Assembly: GCA_963969345.1 (NCBI GenBank)
Contig: OZ017766.1
Coordinates: 4,898,001 to 4,962,000 of the forward strand
Length of the DNA: 64,000 nt
DNA from: Turbatrix aceti
Taxonomy: Eukaryota; Nematoda; Chromadorea; Rhabditida; Panagrolaimidae
Direction of reading: 5' to 3'
Shown here: in pieces, positions 23,101-35,390 of the stretch
Position numbering within the stretch: position 1 is the first letter of the stretch
Layout: each line of letters opens with the position of its first letter
Translations under genes and position numbers: made by a program
The notes under the pieces: model-generated
What the model saw: the letters and a program-made list of their open reading frames with translations, nothing else
Database searches by the model: none
What the model was told of the DNA's origin: nothing

Positions 23101-26100
23101 TAACCGTAAATCATGTGATTGAAGGGATTCTGGTTGAGGGTGACCTGCATGAGCCTCTTCTGCTCATCCGGGTGATTTGCGACAAATGCAGAGCCCAGGG
23201 TATGAAGACACGTCTCAAACGCACCCACTGCAGCCGGAAACATGAGATTGACCGCTGATACGCTTTCGCAGATTCGGAAGAAGACAGATGTGCCCGTCTT
23301 TCGGACGAGATCGTACTGGTGTCGGAAAGAAGTCTTCGTCGAGAGTCCGTGAAGGAACAGAGCACGACAGATGAATTCGAGGGACGCGGATCTGAGGGCT
23401 GTGTATTCGAGGGATACGATGAGTCGAGAGATGGCTTCTTCCCGCTGCTGTCGATTTCGGTTCATGACATCGGCGACTTCGGTGTTGTACGTCCACGTCT
23501 GCACTGTGACCTGTCGGGCGACCGGGCGCTGGCATTTGGAGAACACATTTCCGCACGCGAGTTGCAGGATCAGGGTTTCGCGTTTTTCGTCTAAAAAAGT
23601 GGTTTTTTTGTATTTTTTAGGCCAAAATTGGTTTTTTTTTTGTATTAAAGTCATTTTTTGCAAAATTTTAGGCCAAAATTGAAATTTTAAAAAACTGACT
23701 GTAAAGCTTCGAAAATTCTTCGAGATACTTGACATCGAGTTCGCTGACGCGTTCCTTGCAATCGACATACGCCCTCGTTGCCTTCGTTAATTCGTCCAAA
23801 TGCGATCCAAATCTCGACATGACCATTGCCGGATTGCTGGCATCCGCGATCGTCATCATATCCGCCGTCGGGAGGCCCTCGTGGATGGGCACAGCCGGCA
23901 CAGGAACGACCCTGGCTTCCGCATCGGCAGTCTGAAGGTGACTCGTGAAGTCCTGCAGCGAATTGAACGGCAGCCCGGTAGTCGACTTTCCCGGCGAAAG
24001 ACTGAGTCTCTCGAGGTGACAGAGCGCGACGTAGGCCGCTGAATTGCGATCCAGAGAGCGCCGGAGTGAGTCGAGGTCGACCAAATCCAGCCAGAGATGT
24101 CGATCGCCGGATGTCACCATTTGGGCGAGGTGATCGAGGGATACCGACGTGAAAGCCGAGAACGTCGGTCTGTAGATCTCCGGATGGAAGAACCACTGCG
24201 GTAGTGCGTGGTAGAAGGCGCTCAGGTTACGGTCATCCGCTTCGTTTTCGGCACCCGGGAGAATGGCATTCGTGAATTGCTGGAGAAGGTTCTTGGTCGT
24301 CGGGTCGGCGAAGTAGACCGCGCCGGGGGAGATCACGTGCCTGGAAGTTTTTTATAAACTTCTAAAATTAAAAAAAAATTTTTTTTGAACGTGATGAAAA
24401 ATAAAAAAAAATATTTCAAACGCAATTTTTTTTCATTTATTTTCCTTTTTTTTTTTACTTTAAAAAAATTTTTATTGGACGTAAACTTTTTTTATACATT
24501 TTTATGGCGTAAAAAAATTTGTATGTGAAATATTTTTATTCACTTACGTATTTAAATTATTCTTTTACTGAAATTTTTAGTCAAAACGTATTTTTTTTCT
24601 TTTTTTTTATAAATTCAAAAAATTTCGACGTAAAAAAATTTTCATTTTCAAAAATTTTTAGTGCTCAAAAAACTCACTTTCCATCGACCTTCTGCCTGCC
24701 TAGCATCTCGATCGCCAGTTGCTGGCACAACAGCGGGTAGACCTGATGCCTGGCATCAGCCGTCACACAGAGATTCATCCACCTGTAATGCGACAACCGA
24801 TCGACAGTCACCAAATTGATATGCGCCTTGGAAGCTGCCTTTTTGAGAGCTTCTTCCAGCGGACGATCGGGGTGTTTCTTAATTCCAGCGTAGAGAGCGT
24901 CATAGAGCCCGGAATGTGCCTTTGCTTCCGCCTGAAGAGCCACAAAGCTGAACCACAGAGAAGTCGTCTCGAGACCCGCTGTCAGGAGAGGCGGGGGAAC
25001 CGGAGTCGAGAGCCAGGACAAAATCCCCTTGGAAGATTCCCTCCACGCGGAGAGCTGTCTTCTGTAGAGATCCGTGACAATATCCACCGCGCTGAAGAGT
25101 CCATTTGGGTCCATTTCAAACGCGCATTGAACGACGACTCCGACCAGAAAAACGACCGCTTTGTCCGCATTCCACTCGGTCGCCTTCTTGCACGTCAGAA
25201 GCTGAAGCCACGCAATTCCGACGTCCCGACTCGTGCCAATGTGAGGATGCACGATATCGTACGTCATAGCCGCGATCAGCGACTTCACTGCAGGTCCGGG
25301 AAATTCGCTGCCACCGGTTAGGATTTGGGTTATGTAGCTTGAATCGTCGGCGTGCAGGAGATTATGAACGGCGTCCCGGAAGGTCTCGTTTTGTATGAGA
25401 ACCGGGACTTTTGAGGGAAACGCCGCGATCAGGCGTGCAAGGAAGACGACGGCGAGTTTGATTGAGTAGGAATTGACGAGGCCACAGAACGGCTGGAGGC
25501 CGTGGGTCAGGAAGACTTCGACGCTTGACAGACACTTTTCATTCAGGTAGACAAAGTGGCCACAAACGTCTTTTTGGGACTCTGTGGTGATCGCCTGAAA
25601 ACAAAAAAAACAAAATAACGACAAAAAATAAAAATTAAATTTTTTTAAATAATTATTTTTTTTTATTTTATAACTTTTTTTAGTAATGAACCATTTTTAA
25701 TAAAATTATACTAAAAACCAAAAAAATACTTCTTTTAATAAAAATTATATATAAAAAATTAAAAAAAATGTTTTAAATTTTTTTTATTAAAATTTAATCC
25801 ACAATTTATTTTTTTAATAAACTTTTTATATTTTTTTATTTAAAAATATTTTTTTATAAATAAAAAAAACTCCGCGACAACCCACCTTGGACAAAAACTT
25901 GATCTTGACGAGAACATCGAAGCAAAAGTGGTCAAACTGCAGTTCCGCTTTCGAACACGCCGTCAACAACTTGGCCGCTTTGACGTACGACTTGACCATG
26001 GCATCGTTCCTCGCCTTGCAGTGCATGACGTGGGCCTTGACGATGATGTTCGCAGCCGCGACGTGGACCTCCTGTGGCATCCAGAGCGACGTCGCAGAAG

Positions 26101-29100
26101 TCCAGTTTACGACAGAGAGCACTTTCCGGGCGGTGATGTTGGCAGCGTGGGTGGGAGGCTTCGTGACGAGCCATTTTGCGAGTTTTCGATCGACGTCGTC
26201 GGTCGAGAGAACGCATTCTGACAAATCCGCATGGGCAAGGATATCGGTCGCGTACTGATCGATGTGATCGATATTTCGGTCGATAAAATTGAGGATAACA
26301 GTCAGGAGTTTGGGCGCTCGATCGATGAGCACGGCAACTGCTTCCGAACCCACTTTGTAGAGATTTTCGCGGTGGGATTCGTCGAGGAAGCAGACGCGAA
26401 CGATTTCGTCGATCGCGTAGCCCATTTCGGTATCCGACTGGGAAACAATCGCTGCGAGAGCCGACATCATGTACGTCGTGTCTTCGTTTGAAACGTCACT
26501 CACACACGATCCCAGATTTCCGGTAGCCTTGATCGCGGAATTCAGATTTTCATCCGCAATTCCAAAAACACCTTCGGCATTGTACTTTTCAGGCTGCCGG
26601 ATGAGAAGTTGACATCGCTGACGACAGCACTCGGTGACGAGTTTGTACGGAAATCCCACGATAAACTGCCAGAGACCTTTGCCCTTCTTGCCGACGATGC
26701 ACGACAGCGCCGTGATCACGACCCGGTTAACTTCGTTCTGGATTCGTCGCTGATCGGCTTGGAAGTGGACTTCGTGCCGGACAACGTCCCAGTATTGACA
26801 GAGCGTGCAGACAGTCAACCGAATAAACGATGCCAACTTTTTGCTGGCGTTTTTGAAGCTTCCAAAGGTCACCAATCCTTCGTCGCAGATTTTCGTCAGA
26901 GTTAGGGAGAATCCTATTAGCGACATCATCACTTGCATCTTGTTGCCTTCTGAAACCCCCAAAAAAATATTTGACACCCAAAAAATAACAAAAACATACT
27001 TGAAACGTTGGAAAAGTGCTCAATGGCAGTTGAAAGCAATTTTTTGACATCAAATTGCCCGAGAATGGCAACTATGTCATTTTCGTTGAATTCTGACAGT
27101 TTTGTCTCATCCTGAAAAAAATCGTTCAATTTTCGCGTCTTTGAAAGTGTTTTTCACTCACCATATCGCAGTCATCGCTGATGACATTCCACGACTCATC
27201 CGTATCCTGGAACTGGATAACATTGGCGAGAAAGAGTTCCCTCGCCTTGACAGGTTTCACGGCAAGGCTCAGAAGTGAGACAAAACTGTTGACCGCCCTC
27301 AAAAGATCGAGTGTGGGCACGGCGATGAACGTGTGCACGAGCTGGGCAGCCCAGGGCACGAGGGGAGAAGGCGTCCGCATCAGATGGCACAGCAGGTAGA
27401 GCTGATCATCCGTGGTACAGCCCCGAAATAGGGCAGCCGAGAGCTCGACGATCCACGGCCACACCTGATCTGAGAACCGTTTGGGCAGCTGGGGGTACCG
27501 TAGGAAGTGAAAGAGATCAGAGATGGCGCCTCGGATGGTTTTTCGGGGAGTCGTGACCAGAGATGGTTGAATTACTAAAAAATGGACAATTTGCAGAATT
27601 TTGAGGGTAAAAATACGGTAAAAACTCACGGGAAGGAGGAGAAGCAGCGCCGGCACGAATATCGATGAGGAAATCCGCATTGATCATGAGAATGGTCCAC
27701 TGGATTTGTAATGACAACGAACGGGCACGGATTTCCTGGCAAAAGACCTCATCGAGTTCGCGTTTTGTCATTTCATCCAGTTTATCCTTGAGTTCCACTA
27801 TTTTTTCCGCCACGAAGGACGCTATTTTGTGGGACACGGATCCGGATGCTTGTCTGTCGTCGCCACATCGTCCCTGAAATTTGTCAAAATAAAAAACATC
27901 AAAAGAAACTGAAAAAACTCATAAAAATAAAAAAAACAATAAAAATCCTACCAAAACAAAAATTACAAATTTTCGTGTCGAGACCAGCCCCCATCGTAAT
28001 CACAAATCAAAAACACAAAAAAAACCATAAAAATCCTCCCAAAACGAAAATTACAAATTTTCGTGTCAAAACCAACCCTACCGTATCCCCCCCCCAAACA
28101 AAAACTCACAGTTTCGGTGACAACATGATCCGAGACGAGCCAAACTTCGTTGTTGATTTTCGTAACTTGGGTTACGGTCATTCCCTTCGCAGTTGCAGAT
28201 CTTTCCAGCACCTCGCACGCAGCTTTCAGCTTTGCCAGCAACTCAAATAGACAGTACCTTCCGTGGAGTTCTTCGGCGACAAATTGATCCACAAATCCAT
28301 CGAGGAAGCCAAGCTGTGGATTTTGGTAGTACGACATGATGGATCCTTCTGTCAGAATTTCCCTTTCATTGAGGTATTCCATGGGTTCTTCGACCCTCGG
28401 GTAGACGGATGCCGTAGCGACGGGGGCGTGTACCGCTGCTGTCCTCGGTGGTGCGACTGCCGGTTGTTTGGGTTTTTCACCCTTCTCGGTGAGTTCTTCA
28501 ACCAAATTTGGGTAAACCTGTCTGGGAGGCAACGGTGGAGGCAGTTCGACGGCTACTCGTGGGGCTATCATTGATTCTGTCCGAGCTGAGGCTTCTGACG
28601 GCGGTTGAGAATTTTCAATGAGTTCGTAGGGGGGTGGTGGGTCGTGAATGGAAACTTCATCCACTGGCTAAAATTTTGTATCATTCAATTTATTGAATAT
28701 TCATTCATATCGTCAACAATCTGTGACAAAGCGGGATATAAAAACTGGATTTCACTGTTTAAAAAAATGTGAGTGTCACTTTTTTGTCGAAAAAAAGTAA
28801 TAAAATCCGTAAAATGGACATTAGTCACCGAAAAAAAAGTAGGCCAATTACGTTTGGTGTAAAATCCTAGGCAAAAAACTGGTCTTATGCGGAAAAGTAA
28901 GAATTATTACGATCGCGATGAACGTAATACAATTTCGTCAATAGTACAGTACTTTTACTTGTTACTTTTCGTTTACGATTGTATAAAACTTTTTTTATAT
29001 CGTATATAAAACGTTTTTTTCTAGTTTTTTTCCCACCTGATGACTGCTGCTTGGCACCGGCGATTCTTCTTCCTCCGCCTTTTCTTCCGGGGCTGCAGAA

Positions 29101-29348
29101 GTTTCCGGTTGAGGCACTTCTTCCTCCCCTGCCGGGACTGTCGCTCCAATTTCGTGATTTTCGACCACAGGCATCGCTCTGACGGCCGCGGCTACCTGTG
29201 AGTTTGTCAGTGGTCGGCTTTGGCCGCCGGAATGCAAAGAAGGAACCGGTGGTGGAGGACCTAGGCCATCATCGAGAGGTTCCGGAGGCTGAGGGGATAC
29301 CCGAGCTCTGCGAGCTTTCACCCGAGGTTTTGGCCTTTCCATCTCCAT
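20125..29348 (-). CDS. EPG5: Ectopic P-granules autophagy protein 5 homologue, full length
   Basis: EPG5 is a Rab7 effector that tethers autophagosomes to late endosomes/lysosomes. Exons are 29037-29348, 28110-28667, 27630-27873, 27162-27574, 27000-27111, 25886-26949, 24678-25594, 23700-24340, 23041-23590, 22004-22829, 21339-21960 and 20125-21083. Together they make exactly 2,406 codons (2,405 residues; human about 2,580). Recognisable blocks include LYLLCHLMRTPSPLVPWA (human LFLLNHILRCPAGVSKWA), KPVKARELFL, YFTPHCLPAQELFNVYSDLSKF (human FFTPNAAPAEFIQLYEQVVKF) and the C-terminus LQTSKQYAEH...ATVAKALYPE. The N-terminal about 250 residues are Pro/Glu-rich and low-complexity, as in the family. 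All 11 introns keep frame. An acceptor lies 22 nt before the ATG. No frameshift or stop is seen. Confidence 0.94.
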
Positions 29349-29560
29349 TTTTCCGGAAAAGGATCCAAAACTGAAAAAAAAAGTTTAAAATCACGTAATA
29401 TAACAATAAAAGTGTACGCGTTAGTAAATGTAAATTTTTTAAGAACACGTAAACCCGGATTTTATATATTCTATATGGATTCTGTAATATATCGAAATTC
29501 ACATAAATCAGTCGGTCACACATATATTGCGCAATTCAGCCAACAGAACAGCAGTGTATG

Positions 29561-29911
29561 TGCTGCCGGGGCTCCCGGCTAGCTCGCGCTTCCTCGTAGA
29601 TCCCGGACACTTCGTAGTAGACAATAGTTTATCAGTAGAATCTCTCGTACAACAACCGTGGACAATTATACGTAGGACGATGACTCGATGACGGCGACCG
29701 CTGCGTGTCCCCAACCGGGACGAGCGCGTGCCACGCGCGACCTGCCTGCTGCTACTCCCGCCGACCAGAATGATGACTTCGCGTCATCGGTCGCTGCCGA
29801 TCTGCTTGTCTTGCCGGCGCACGCTTCCCTCGTGGCCGCACACGTTCTCTGCCTCGCGCTCGTGGCTCGCTCACCAGTCCCTGGGAGAATGGTCAACCAG
29901 TCCCGGTACCA
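29561..29911. repeat. Left LTR
   Basis: 351 bp, TGCTGCCGGGGC...CCCGGTACCA. Every line compared is identical to the right LTR, offset by exactly 1,820 bases. Confidence 0.92.
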
Positions 29912-30029
29912 CTCCTTCCCCCAGCTGACCGTCGTCGCTGGATCCAACCGGATCCTGCGTCACGCGTCAGCTCAACTGAGCCGACCGGGACTGCGCCTGT
30001 AGTCGTCTTCGTCGCCTTTGACTTCCTTC

Positions 30030-30350
30030 GGTTCCTCGAACTTCACTCAACTGAGTGGATTTCATCCTGTTTGACCGCATGCTCAGCCACCTTCTTCCGG
30101 TGCCACCAGCCGTCCACCGCCATCCACAAAGGCCCCTTCTGGCTCGCTGGCCGAAGCTCTGCACTTCCATGGATGCGTTGGACCTCTTTCGGTATTCTTC
30201 CGCGTTGCCCCCCTGAGCGGTGTCTTTGTTGGTTCCTCTCCTTGAATCTCACTCAACTGAGCGGCTTTCATCCTGCTTCCTGCTGTGCCCGTAGCCGCTC
30301 GCCGCCGTCCACGTAAGGCCCCTTCTGGCTCACTGGCCGGAAGCTCTGCT
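30030..30350. repeat. Internal imperfect tandem duplication in the LTR element
   Basis: Bases around 30030-30160 and 30230-30345 share, in order, GGTTCCTC, CTCAACTGAG, TTTCATCCTG, CCGTCCAC and GGCCCCTTCTGGCTC, at a spacing of about 200 bp. Confidence 0.65.
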
Positions 30351-31380
30351 CTTCCGATGGACACCTTCTTCTGATGGTGGCTGCTTCCTTCGCCGGACCA
30401 TCCCGCCGGTCACCTTGCGACGATGTCCATCCCCAGTTGGCCCAATCCTGGCACATGTGCACCTGGCCGGATTCTCTGCCCTTCTGCTGGATCTCTTGCA
30501 CTGCTTCGCCGTCGTCTTCATTCCGTGACTGGCTCCAACCACGCCACTGCTGCCTGTGTCTCGCTGGCCAACTGCCCTGCCACAGGTATTCCGTCGTCTT
30601 CATTACCCAACTGGGTGTCCGTCACGTGACAGGTTCCAACCATTCCACCACTCTGCTGCATGCCTCACCCGGATCAACTGATCAGCTGCATGTCTTACGC
30701 CTCTTCGCGCAGCCTCGCTGCCCAATTCTCTGCATCCTGTGTCGCTGCCGCACTGCCACCAGTCATCCTTGCAGTCCGCTTGCCTCCCGGGCCGATCTTC
30801 CTCCATGACGCTGCTGCTCTGGGCCGCCAGCTGCCTCTCTGTGCTGCACTGCACGGCCATTTCATTCTCGACGCCATCACTCGCGCTCGGATTCTTTGCA
30901 GCTCAACTGAACTGTCACTGATGATGCACGCCTGGACCGCCATCGGTTTCTCTCACAACCCGCTCGTCTGCTGTGCAGATGCACGTACCCAATGCCTGAT
31001 TGCACCACATCACAACTGCGACGTGCTCGGCGGTTTTCCTGATGTGGCTTCCATCCTTGACCGCCGGACAACTCGATTCTCGCAACTCAACTGAGCTGTT
31101 GCTGCCTTGGTTCGCTTCTTCCTTTCCACCAGCCAATTGGCCTGGTCACTCCGTCGCCGCGAAATCAAAAACATGGCGCTTTGCCTAGGCCATTCTTGAG
31201 TGATTCTGGTCGCAGGCCAAGCCAACTGGCCTGACCTCGGGAGAGCGTCGTTGTCGTTGATCCTCGTTTCTTCTCTCCGCTGCGTGTTGCCGTAGTGCGT
31301 GTGCCGCGTCGCCGCCATCGATCGATCGTAGTCGTAGTCTCTTCTTCCGCGTAGCTCGAATCAGCACTCTCGTCACCATT

Positions 31381-31731
31381 TGCTGCCGGGGCTCCCGGCT
31401 AGCTCGCGCTTCCTCGTAGATCCCGGACACTTCGTAGTAGACAATAGTTTATCAGTAGAATCTCTCGTACAACAACCGTGGACAATTATACGTAGGACGA
31501 TGACTCGATGACGGCGACCGCTGCGTGTCCCCAACCGGGACGAGCGCGTGCCACGCGCGACCTGCCTGCTGCTACTCCCGCCGACCAGAATGATGACTTC
31601 GCGTCATCGGTCGCTGCCGATCTGCTTGTCTTGCCGGCGCACGCTTCCCTCGTGGCCGCACACGTTCTCTGCCTCGCGCTCGTGGCTCGCTCACCAGTCC
31701 CTGGGAGAATGGTCAACCAGTCCCGGTACCA
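31381..31731. repeat. Right LTR
   Basis: 351 bp, the same sequence as the left LTR, followed directly by the target duplication GTATG. Confidence 0.92.
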
Positions 31732-31736
31732 GTATG

Positions 31737-32672
31737 CTAACAAATGCCTGCAGGCCACCACGCCAGTGTAAAATGTATTGATTTCCGTTTTTTCAATCGC
31801 TTATATATTTTTTCAAAAGGAACGTTTATCGAAATTTTTACACTATAGTGTGGCAAATTGACGCCTTTCAAAAAATCCCATGGTAACGTGCAATAACGGC
31901 AGAAAAAAAAGCGTAATAATTCTCATGGAAACGCGAATAACTGGTTTGAAGTGTTTCAATGCAACAAACAAAAAAAGTTATTTTGAACTTTTTGATCAGC
32001 GCGACACAAAAAGACACGTAGAAAAAGTACAACAAAAATTTTGATTAATAAAAATGAGTCAGATCACTAGACAGAACACCACGTAAATAAAAAAGAGAAC
32101 TCTAAAAATTTCAAGGTTGTCTCGAAATCAGTTTTTGGAAAGAAAAAAAGTGAATGGTCAGGTGATGTGCGTAGAAACATACCTGACGTGCACGTGCGCA
32201 AGCAGTATCCATAAATAGGGTGCAGCACATAGCCTACCTCAGCGCTGAACGGACGGATGACTGATCTGATCGCTCACCTACCTACCTACGCACCCGACAA
32301 GCACCAACCAAGCAATGCAAACAATGCATTCAGTTGGACAACTCCACCCAATTTCGAAGGAGTGCTGCGTTGTGTTGTGCCTTCTTCGCTTCGTAAGCAC
32401 CGAATTTTTAGTGTTTTCGGGTATAATCAATGGTTCCGACCACTCCTTTTTCTGGCCTCCTCCTCCGATGTTGCTTGCGTGGTGTTAATCCTTGTAGCAC
32501 ATTTTTTTAACGTTATCAAACAATCGATCAGGATGACAATAAAACAAGCAAAACAATAAAAACGGGGAAAAGCAGGAGAAAAAGCCAAAAAAAAGTAACC
32601 ATCGCCGATGATTAAAATCGTGCAAAAACGACAAAGAGAGATCAGTCCAGGCCTTATGCAATCCAGGCCTTA
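31737..32672. other. Intergenic region downstream of CCT3
   Basis: A/T-rich spacer between the LTR element and the 3' end of CCT3. No gene, RNA or long repeat is seen. Confidence 0.5.
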
Positions 32673-34621
32673 TTAGTTCTTCTGGACGTCGCTCATCTTC
32701 TTCGTTCCACTCACGATGTCGTCGATGCGCAGGAGCATGACGCTTGTCTCGATGGCTGTCTTGAGCACCTGCAGCCGGACGGTCAGGGGATCCCAGATGC
32801 CGAGGGTCTTCATGTCGACGAGTTCACCGGACACGCCGTTGACGCCGACGGTCCACGCGTCTTCGGCTGCGTGCTTGGCGCGGAGAGCGGTCATTTGGCG
32901 AATTGTGTTTCCACCGCAGTTTTGGATCAGTGTTCGCGGAATGACTTCGAGGGCACGCGCGACCGCGAGGTATGGCCACTGGCGGACGCCTTCGATTGTT
33001 TTGCTCTTTTCTGTCAGGGCCTAAAAAATGGTATTCAAAAAACAAAGAAAAACGAAATATTAGTGTTTCCTGGAAAGAAAACGAGTCTGTAGTGTTTCTT
33101 AGCACGAAAAAGAGTGTCCAGTATCCTGGCACGAAAATTTGTACCCAACGTCTAATTTAGGCCTTTCGGTGTCCGATTTACAAATAAAACACAACTCACA
33201 TTAGCAAGAGCCATCTCGATGGCTCCACCACCAGGAACGACCCTCGGGTTGAGGAGAACGTTGCGCACGCAGTTGACTGCGTCCTGGAGATTTCTCTCAA
33301 CCTCATTGATGACATCCTTGCTCGGACCGCGAAGGAGAATCGTAGCCGCAGTCGCTGTTTCGCTGGTGATAAACGTGAAATACTCATCGCCGATTTTGGT
33401 GATTTCGTAGAGGTCAGCGAGCGTGCCGACGTCGGCCTCGGTGAGATCCTTCGTGTCGTGGCAGATGGTGGCGCCGGTGACGCGGGCGAGACGATTGTTG
33501 TCGGTCTTTTTGAGACGTCGAAGGGCGGTGATTCCCGCGCGGACGAGGAAGTGCTGGGCCATGTCGGAGATGCCTTTCTCCGTGATGACGAGATCCGGCT
33601 TGACAGCGATGATTTCGTCGCATTGCTTTCGGATTTCGGCTTCTTCCTGTTCGAGGACCTTGGTGAAATCTTCCTCGCGAGTGAGTTCGAGGGCCGTCTG
33701 CGATTCGCCCTTTTTGTATTCCAGCGAACAGTCAAGCAGGACGACGCGGGGCTTTTCGATGCGGCGCTTCATTTTGGGGTGAATGATGTCTTTGTTGAGA
33801 ACGACGCCCTTGATCACCTGGCAGTCAGCAATCTCGCCACCGGGGACTTTTTCGATGCGGCAGTATCGCTTGATGTCAATTTCGTGGTAGCCGGCTTTTT
33901 CGACGGAAATCGCGCGAACTGCATCGAGGGAAATCTTGACAGCAAGATCCATGTGCTCGGAGAGCATCTTGGTCGCTAGACAGGATTTGACGGCGACAGC
34001 GAGGTCTTCCTCGTTTTTGACGTCGACGTGCTTGCTGAACTTGTCTTCGGACCACTTGATCATGTCGTCCAGGGCCATGCGATAGGCCTAAAAACTTGGA
34101 AATGTATAAAAATTGTCAAAACGGGGTAAAACCTCCAAAACAGCCAAAAAAACAAAAACAAACCTGAATGATGACGGTAGGATGCATGTTTTGCTCGAGG
34201 AAAGGCTTGGCCTGCTCCATGATTTCTCCCGCCAGGACAATAACGGACGTCGTGCCGTCACCGGTCTCCTCATCCTGCGTACGGGCAATTTCAATGATAG
34301 TCTTGGCAGCTGGGTGTTTGACTGTGATTTCGCGGAGGATGGCGTTGCCGTCATTTGTCATGACGATGCCTCCCATCGGGTCCATGAGCATCTTCAGCAT
34401 CGCTCGGGGACCCAAGCTTGTTCGGATCACATCGGCAACACACTACAAGCAAGAAAACGCGTATATAAACAAAGAATAAATAAAAGAGACAAAAAAGAGT
34501 AGAAAAAACCAACTTTAGCAGCGTTTATGTTCGCGAGCTGAACTCGGCCTCCCTGCTCACGCTTTGTGTTCTTGTTGAGCACGATGATGGGCGCCTGGTT
34601 ACGAAGTCCTCCTTGAAGCAT
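32673..34621 (-). CDS. CCT3: T-complex protein 1 subunit gamma (CCT3)
   Basis: This is the gamma subunit of the cytosolic TRiC/CCT chaperonin that folds actin, tubulin and WD proteins. Exons are 34514-34621, 34164-34442, 33200-34087 and 32673-33020, giving 540 residues (human 545). Chaperonin motifs are all present: LGPRAMLKMLMDPMGGIVMTNDG (ATP site), DEETGDGTTSVI (catalytic GDGTT), EKGISDMAQH, KKTDNNRLAR and VVPGGGAIEMALAN, with a C-terminus of LLRIDDIVSG. Every intron is phase 0. The acceptor CAG lies 8 nt before the ATG, leaving a very short 5' UTR on that exon. Identity as gamma, not another CCT subunit, rests on the near-collinear match to human CCT3. Confidence 0.97.
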
Positions 34622-34629
34622 GGTGGATC

Positions 34630-35390
34630 CTGTAAAAAAACAAGTTACGGAAAAATAAGAATTTTAACGAAATGGAATCCTCGCGAAGGTCATCGAACGA
34701 TTCGCCGAACTTTGAGGAGAACAAGCAGTAAATTTTTCGCGCCGAGAGCCTGCTACATTGTGATTTTGTTTCAATGCCAAAGATTTGGGATGTCAGTTGT
34801 TCAAGCTGGTTTCTGAGTGATTTCCACAGTTGTTTTTCAGGACATTGACAGTGAAAAACACGTAAGGTATGAGATAGATTTTTTTTGGCAGAAAAAAAAG
34901 AAAAAATACACTGGTATTCCTGCATGAAGGGGAAAACGTTGTAATTTGTGTTTTACGGATGATTTTTGATTCCAAAACACATCAACACAATTACAAACAG
35001 TTTTAGCTTGACAGTCAATCCTCAAAAGCAAGTAAAGTAGGTAAAAAATAAAAGTATCGTTTCCGGCACAGTAGGAAACCTTTGGCGTTTTGTTCCCAAC
35101 TCGAATCGGTTTTTTCACGAACGCACTCGAATTGAATTGATTTGTCCACTTTTTTCCGTACATTCGTTTCGTTTTTCTTCGATTTCCCGTGTTTTTCGCT
35201 TTGTAGACGTTATTTTTGTTCTTTGACCTTCCTTGGCTGAAATATCAGGTAATCCGTGTCGGGCAATGTGGTTTGAGTCGCTGCTGCGTGCCGAAGCGCT
35301 TTTTTTGCGCTGATTTGTTGCTCTTTTTTATCATTGTTTTTTTCTTGCAGTTTTCCTGTTTGTATGACTGTTGATTTACTTGGCCTATAA
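34630..35390. other. Divergent intergenic region between CCT3 and the zinc-finger gene
   Basis: About 760 bp separate two divergent genes, so it probably holds both promoters. An acceptor TTTTTTTCTTGCAG at about 35337-35350 lies 40 nt before the downstream ATG. No TATA box is convincing. Confidence 0.5.

Larger units (their letters stand above)
29556..31736. mobile_element. Non-autonomous LTR retrotransposon, recent insertion
   Basis: Two direct 351-bp LTRs (29561-29911 and 31381-31731), identical by eye, start TG and end CA. They enclose a 1,469-bp GC-rich interior. The insertion is flanked by the 5-bp target duplication GTATG (29556-29560 and 31732-31736). The interior has no open frame longer than about 145 codons and no gag, protease, reverse transcriptase or integrase motif. 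It would have to be mobilised by an autonomous relative (TRIM/LARD-like). A primer-binding site and polypurine tract are not obvious. It lies about 190 bp upstream of the EPG5 5' exon. Confidence 0.9.

Noticed and set aside
29912..31380. Open frames up to about 144 codons inside the LTR element
   Set aside because: No gag/pol motif in any frame. The frames arise from the C/T-rich composition and tandem repeats.
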